From Himantopus leucocephalus (Eukaryota > Chordata > Aves > Charadriiformes > Recurvirostridae), in NCBI GenBank assembly GCA_003993805.1, contig RSEF01000001.1, positions 62,356,518-62,420,517 on the forward strand: 64,000 nt of DNA, written 5' to 3'. Every line of letters begins with the position of its first letter. Within the stretch, counting starts at the first letter, position 1. The notes beneath the pieces were generated by a model that did not search any database, was not told where the DNA came from, and saw nothing but the letters and a program-made list of their open reading frames with translations. A program made the position numbers and the translations under genes. Shown in pieces: positions 60,178 through 64,000 of this stretch.

Positions 60178-63100
60178 TATTTGTCTCTATCTCCTCTCCT
60201 TTTTGTAAGTGTTGAAAGGGTCTGGAGGGGTTTGATGGTTCTGCATTTCGATCAAAATGTAATTTTTCTCTTTTTCCCTTCCCGTTTTTAACCCAGTTCA
60301 AATTATTGTTTTGCCAGCCTCTTCCTTTATTCCCTTCACACACACACACACAAAAAGCCATGTAAAGCCTTTATGGTCTATGAGCAGAGCAGCCCCTGCT
60401 CCCCACACTTCCCCCGAAAGCCGGAGCGGTGCTGGGCTCGGCAGCCTCCATTATGGAGCCGTGGGTTTGATTTTTTGCGTGGCCTTTGCTGGCCGGGGCA
60501 TCTTCTCACTCCCGACCCACCCCAGGTGGGACCGAGGTGGCCCTCCTGTCGTGTCACCCCCCAACCCAACCCACCCACCCCCCACCCCGAGATGGTCGCT
60601 GCGTCTTCGGTCGCCATCGGTGCTGGCACAGCGGAGCGAGATCAACTCTATCGTGTGTTTATATAATGGCCTTTGTGCCTGTACGTGGGTATTTTATATT
60701 ATATAAAAGAGGATTGGTGCAAAATGGTGTGTGTGGGGAAGCAGCGCTGGTGGCTGGATAGTAATTTTTTTTTTTTTTTTGAGGTTGTGTAGTATATTGT
60801 AGGTGTCTGTGTAATGTTGGATATTCACGTATGCAAACGCTCATGCAGAGCACACACTCGCTTTTGAGGTTGTATGTGTGTTAATCCCTTATGGAAAACT
60901 AAATGGTTTAACTAAATGATTGCCCTGCAGCCCCTGGGAACACTGCCTTGGCTGGAGAGCGCAGGAAGGGTGGCAGGGCAGGGAGGGGGTTAAGCCTGCT
61001 GGGGGGAAGGAAGGAGGGACAGCTTTTTAAATTTTACTCATATAAATAATATCTAGAGAGTGATATAAATTTAATATATAATAATACAAATTTTATACGT
61101 AAAATTTTCTCTCTTCTTCTTGTAATAGTAGACCTGAAGATCAGATGATAAGGGTGGAAGCTGTAGATGGTGGGGGTATGCGTGTGAAGTAGAAGCAAAT
61201 GTGGTAGATGTTTGAACTCCTGGAGCAGTTGTTGGGGGGTGGGATGCATGTGTCCTGCCCACTCCCTTTACCGTGGATCCAGGCTGTTGCTCTCTGGCTA
61301 TCCTCCACCCAGGTTTTCTAAGCACACTTGTGTGTGTGTTGGGGGGGAGATAAGGCAAAATGACAGCTGTGCGAGACCATGATTTTTCACTCCATTATCC
61401 TGCTTCCCGCTTCCACCCCCTCGCCCTGGAGCATTTTTTAGATTCCCCTTTGGAGCCTGTTGCTTAATCAGCTAGAAGGGCTGCTGCCTAGTTGTGCGAG
61501 AAACCCTTCTTAACCTGGCTCCTGCCTGTCCCAGAAGGGTGGGACCAAATTTAGGCTTGGGACTGTGGCGCTGCAGAGCAGGAACCGCTGTGCCCTGGTG
61601 CAGAGGGGACCCCCCCCCCCCCCCCCCCCNCCCCCCGGGACCTGTTGCCCGGCCTCTGCAGCTTGCTTGGCTGTGCTTGCCCCGGCTGGGAGTTGGACTC
61701 GAGTGGAAGTGCTCAGGGTTCACAGGCCTGGGCAAACGTGGCCATGAAGGAAGGAGGTTTGAGAGCTGTCTTCCTGACAGTGGTGTGATGGGTTCCCGGG
61801 GACACAGACCTTTGATCGTTTATTGGAGTAGGAGTGTAAGCAAGTCAGATGTATGTTAATGTGGTTATACAGAACAGCAGGCAGCGGATAAAAATCATGT
61901 CTGTTCGCTGCACCCTCACCCAGGTACGCCTGCCTCCTGGTTTGGTTCCCAAGGCTCTGCCTACATTCCTTGTAGTAAGAAAGTCAGAAATAGCCACAGG
62001 GTTCTGTAGACTTTAGACGCACAGAAACCCACATGCATAAGTAAATACTAGGTGAGGGGACTCCACCTCTTAAGTGTTTTGTGTGTGGTTTCTGGTGACT
62101 GGAGCTCTGCTTTCAGGGTTCACAATGTCCCCTGAATGCCTTGATAGGATTATTTCCCTGTATGTCTCTGCAGCCCGTCCATTCCTCTTTCTGTAATCCC
62201 ATCTCCTGGGGCAGGAGAAGCAGCTCTGGGTTTATCATATGCCCAGAACCCTGTGGCTGGGATTATTTTTTTGTGTGCTTGTGTCTCACAAGGCCATTCC
62301 TCCCTCCTTTCCTTCAGTGATGCTTCTTTCCCACTGAGCTCCAGCAAGGGAAAGTTCCTCTCACCTACTTGTGAAAACATGAATCATTCCTCACCTTTCC
62401 TGTCCCCAACAGGCTCTGTGTCTGCATTTTGTACGCTAATAATGTGGCAGTGCATAAATTAGGAGTGTGGCAAATCCCTCTAAAAGGAGCCGCGTTGGCT
62501 GTCTCGGGAAGAGCCGCAGTTTCTAGAATAAGTTGGTGGCAATGGAAGGAGCAAGGGAAAAGGGGCTGTTAAGGGGGGAACTGCTGGAACTATGTTTGGC
62601 CAAGGTGTTTGCAGCAGAAGTTGAGCTTGGCAGGGAGAACAAACTCTGTGGCTGCGGTCCTTCCACCTAGTTGGTTTTCTGCGGAAGGCGAGTAGGCTAA
62701 GCCTGGGCATGTCATTGGGGTATAGCAGGTCAAAGGGTTAGCTAATCACCTCAGGTAAAGGGATGAGGAAAGGCCTGAGCTGCTAAAAACAAACACCTAG
62801 TACGCCTAGGTAGGCAACAGAGGCGGAGAGGCTCAGGTAGACCGAAGGAGGCTGTGATCCCATCAGCAAAAGTGTGTGGAGATAAGCAAATGACGTTCCT
62901 AGTCAGTACGCACCTTGCAGGGTTCAGTTCAGCGAGATGTCTCCTCCCTGTCCTCTGTGCTGGCACTCGCCTAGGGGCGACGGAGTCACTTGCTCCTGGC
63001 AGTCTGTCTGTCTCTCGTGGCCCTTGGGTCCTGTGCTTCACTGCCAGCGAGGTGCTGGTCTAGGGCTGGGCCAGAGAGCGCTCCTTCTCATGGGGTTTAT

Positions 63101-63507
63101 TATGCCTGTCCCTTCTGGTGCCTCACGTGGTTATCACTGCCCAGGTGCCAGGTACTGTAGGTTGCAAGGAGCAGTGCCATCTCTCTTCACAGTAGTTAAG
63201 TGATTTCCTGCCCCCTCTCAGGCTCTGAACAAAATGGTGGGGAAGAGATTCAATCCTCCTTCATTCCCATAATGGGAACGTGGAAAATGTGCTTGAAAGG
63301 TTCATGTTACTGCAGCGTTTCTAGCTCATACTGTCCCTGAACATCCAGGAGATCGGGAGAGGTGATAGAGGCAATGTAGTAAGTGAAGTATTTCAAGATT
63401 AAAAACTGTACCCAGACTCTGGGTGAAGTGGGGAGGTCTCTTCTGTAGTCTTACATTCACTTCCTGTTTCTGCTCTGACAGTGCGCTTTCTGTGCTTCTT
63501 TTCTCAG
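60178..63507 (+). other. CSNK1E: Upstream region and probable 5' intron of CSNK1E
   Basis: The coding exon at 63508 has a splice acceptor just before it, so at least one untranslated exon lies upstream, here or further left. A moderately CpG-rich stretch at 60390-60640 is one candidate. A poly(C) run lies at 61610-61636. No exon can be fixed from sequence alone. Confidence 0.45.
61610..61636. repeat. Poly(C) tract with one N
   Basis: About 26 C with an N at 61630; true length is unreliable. Confidence 0.9.
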
Positions 63508-63519
63508 CACGACTGAACC

Positions 63520-63595
63520 ATGGAGCTTCGAGTGGGGAACAAATACCGTCTGGGCAGAAAGATTGGCAGCGGTTCATTTGGAGACATTTACCTGG
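63520..63595 (+). CDS. CSNK1E: CSNK1E, casein kinase 1 epsilon, first coding exon (3' truncated by window)
   Basis: Ser/Thr kinase that phosphorylates PER proteins in the circadian clock and acts in Wnt signalling. The exon runs from the acceptor TTCTCAG (ending 63507) to the donor G|GTGAGT (63596). The ATG at 63520 starts [20 protein letters not shown] (residues 1-20), followed by GDIYLG; GSGSFG at 16-21 is the ATP-binding glycine loop. The exon ends after the first base of codon 26. CSNK1D has the same N-terminus, as far as I recall, so the choice of CSNK1E rests on synteny: KCNJ4 and CSNK1E are neighbours on human 22q13.1. The remaining kinase domain and the regulatory tail lie outside the window. 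Confidence 0.93.
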
Positions 63596-64000
63596 GTGAG
63601 TGTGAGTCTCTGTCCTTCCACCTGCAAGATTGTTTTTCTCAATTGAATCATTGTTTTGGAGTTGTTTTTCTTGCCTGTTGTTATTTGTGGGCACCATGTA
63701 AGGTTGGAGGTGGTGGAGAGAAAAAGAGCTTCAAGGAATATTGCTAGTTGCTGCCAGTATTCTGATGGCAAAGAAAGTGGGATGAGCTCAGCTTTGCCTC
63801 GCAGGTATTGGAGAGACAGTGGTGTTTGATCAGGCTGATTTAGATTTGGACTGTTAAAAGCATACTTGTCATACACCCTACTCCAGCTCTCTCGCTTCCT
63901 TTTCTTGAGCTTGTGTGTGCGGGGGTGGTGGAAATGGCGGTTCCTTCATGGTAGAAGGAACAAAGTTTTGGGAAGATTGGTAGTGGAAGAGGTGGTCCGT
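63596..64000 (+). other. CSNK1E: CSNK1E intron after the first coding exon, 5' part
   Basis: Starts with the donor GTGAGT. Nothing else recognised before the window ends. Confidence 0.85.

Noticed and set aside
62727..62740. AGGTCAAAGGGTTA, a DR1 nuclear-receptor-like site
   Set aside because: Second half is imperfect, isolated, and not near a defined promoter.
63124..63129. CACGTG E-box upstream of the clock gene CSNK1E
   Set aside because: A palindromic hexamer is expected about every 4 kb; single copy, no tandem partner seen.

Overview
The window is vertebrate nuclear DNA, almost certainly from a bird. Intron-split vertebrate genes are present, the interspersed repeats are CR1 LINEs (three clear fragments at about 1140-1575, 18230-19160 and 52770-53850) with no Alu, B1 or L1-like sequence seen, introns are compact, and the gene order matches human 22q13.1 read in reverse: DDX17 (+), KDELR3 (-), KCNJ4 (+), CSNK1E (+). 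There are no bacterial, phage or CRISPR features.

Layout. 1-16.7 kb: the DEAD-box RNA helicase gene DDX17, from within intron 1 to its poly(A) signals; twelve coding exons join without a frame break and give 640 residues plus stop. 16.7-24 kb: KDELR3 on the minus strand, the ER-retrieval receptor. All five coding exons were found, including a last one with only 41 coding bases that lies 3.3 kb from exon 4 across a CR1 element; together they encode exactly 214 residues. The two genes are tail to tail and their poly(A) signals lie 14 bp apart on opposite strands. 24-37.5 kb: GC-rich intergenic DNA with low-complexity tracts, a CpG-rich patch and a few islands that look like regulatory elements. 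37.6-38.7 kb: an uninterrupted 373-codon reading frame whose C-terminal half is a clear homologue of the endosomal trafficking regulator ENTR1 (SDCCAG3), apparently an intact intronless copy. 41.4-45.0 kb: KCNJ4 (Kir2.3). A 23-base upstream coding exon splices in frame to the main exon and adds an N-terminus of the Kir2.1 type, giving 450 residues. 45-63.5 kb: intergenic DNA and probably the 5' part of CSNK1E, with a CR1, a MIR-like fossil, a CpG island and one 100-N assembly gap. 63.5-64 kb: the first coding exon of CSNK1E (casein kinase 1 epsilon); the rest of the gene lies beyond the window.

The genes have unrelated roles (RNA helicase and splicing co-regulator, ER retrieval receptor, endosomal adaptor-like protein, inward-rectifier potassium channel, clock and Wnt kinase); this is a conserved syntenic block, not an operon or pathway cluster. 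The points most worth following are the intact ENTR1-like single-exon gene, the split N-terminus of KCNJ4, the back-to-back poly(A) signals of DDX17 and KDELR3, and the splice-like and poly(A)-like signals inside the long DDX17 intron that divides the helicase core.
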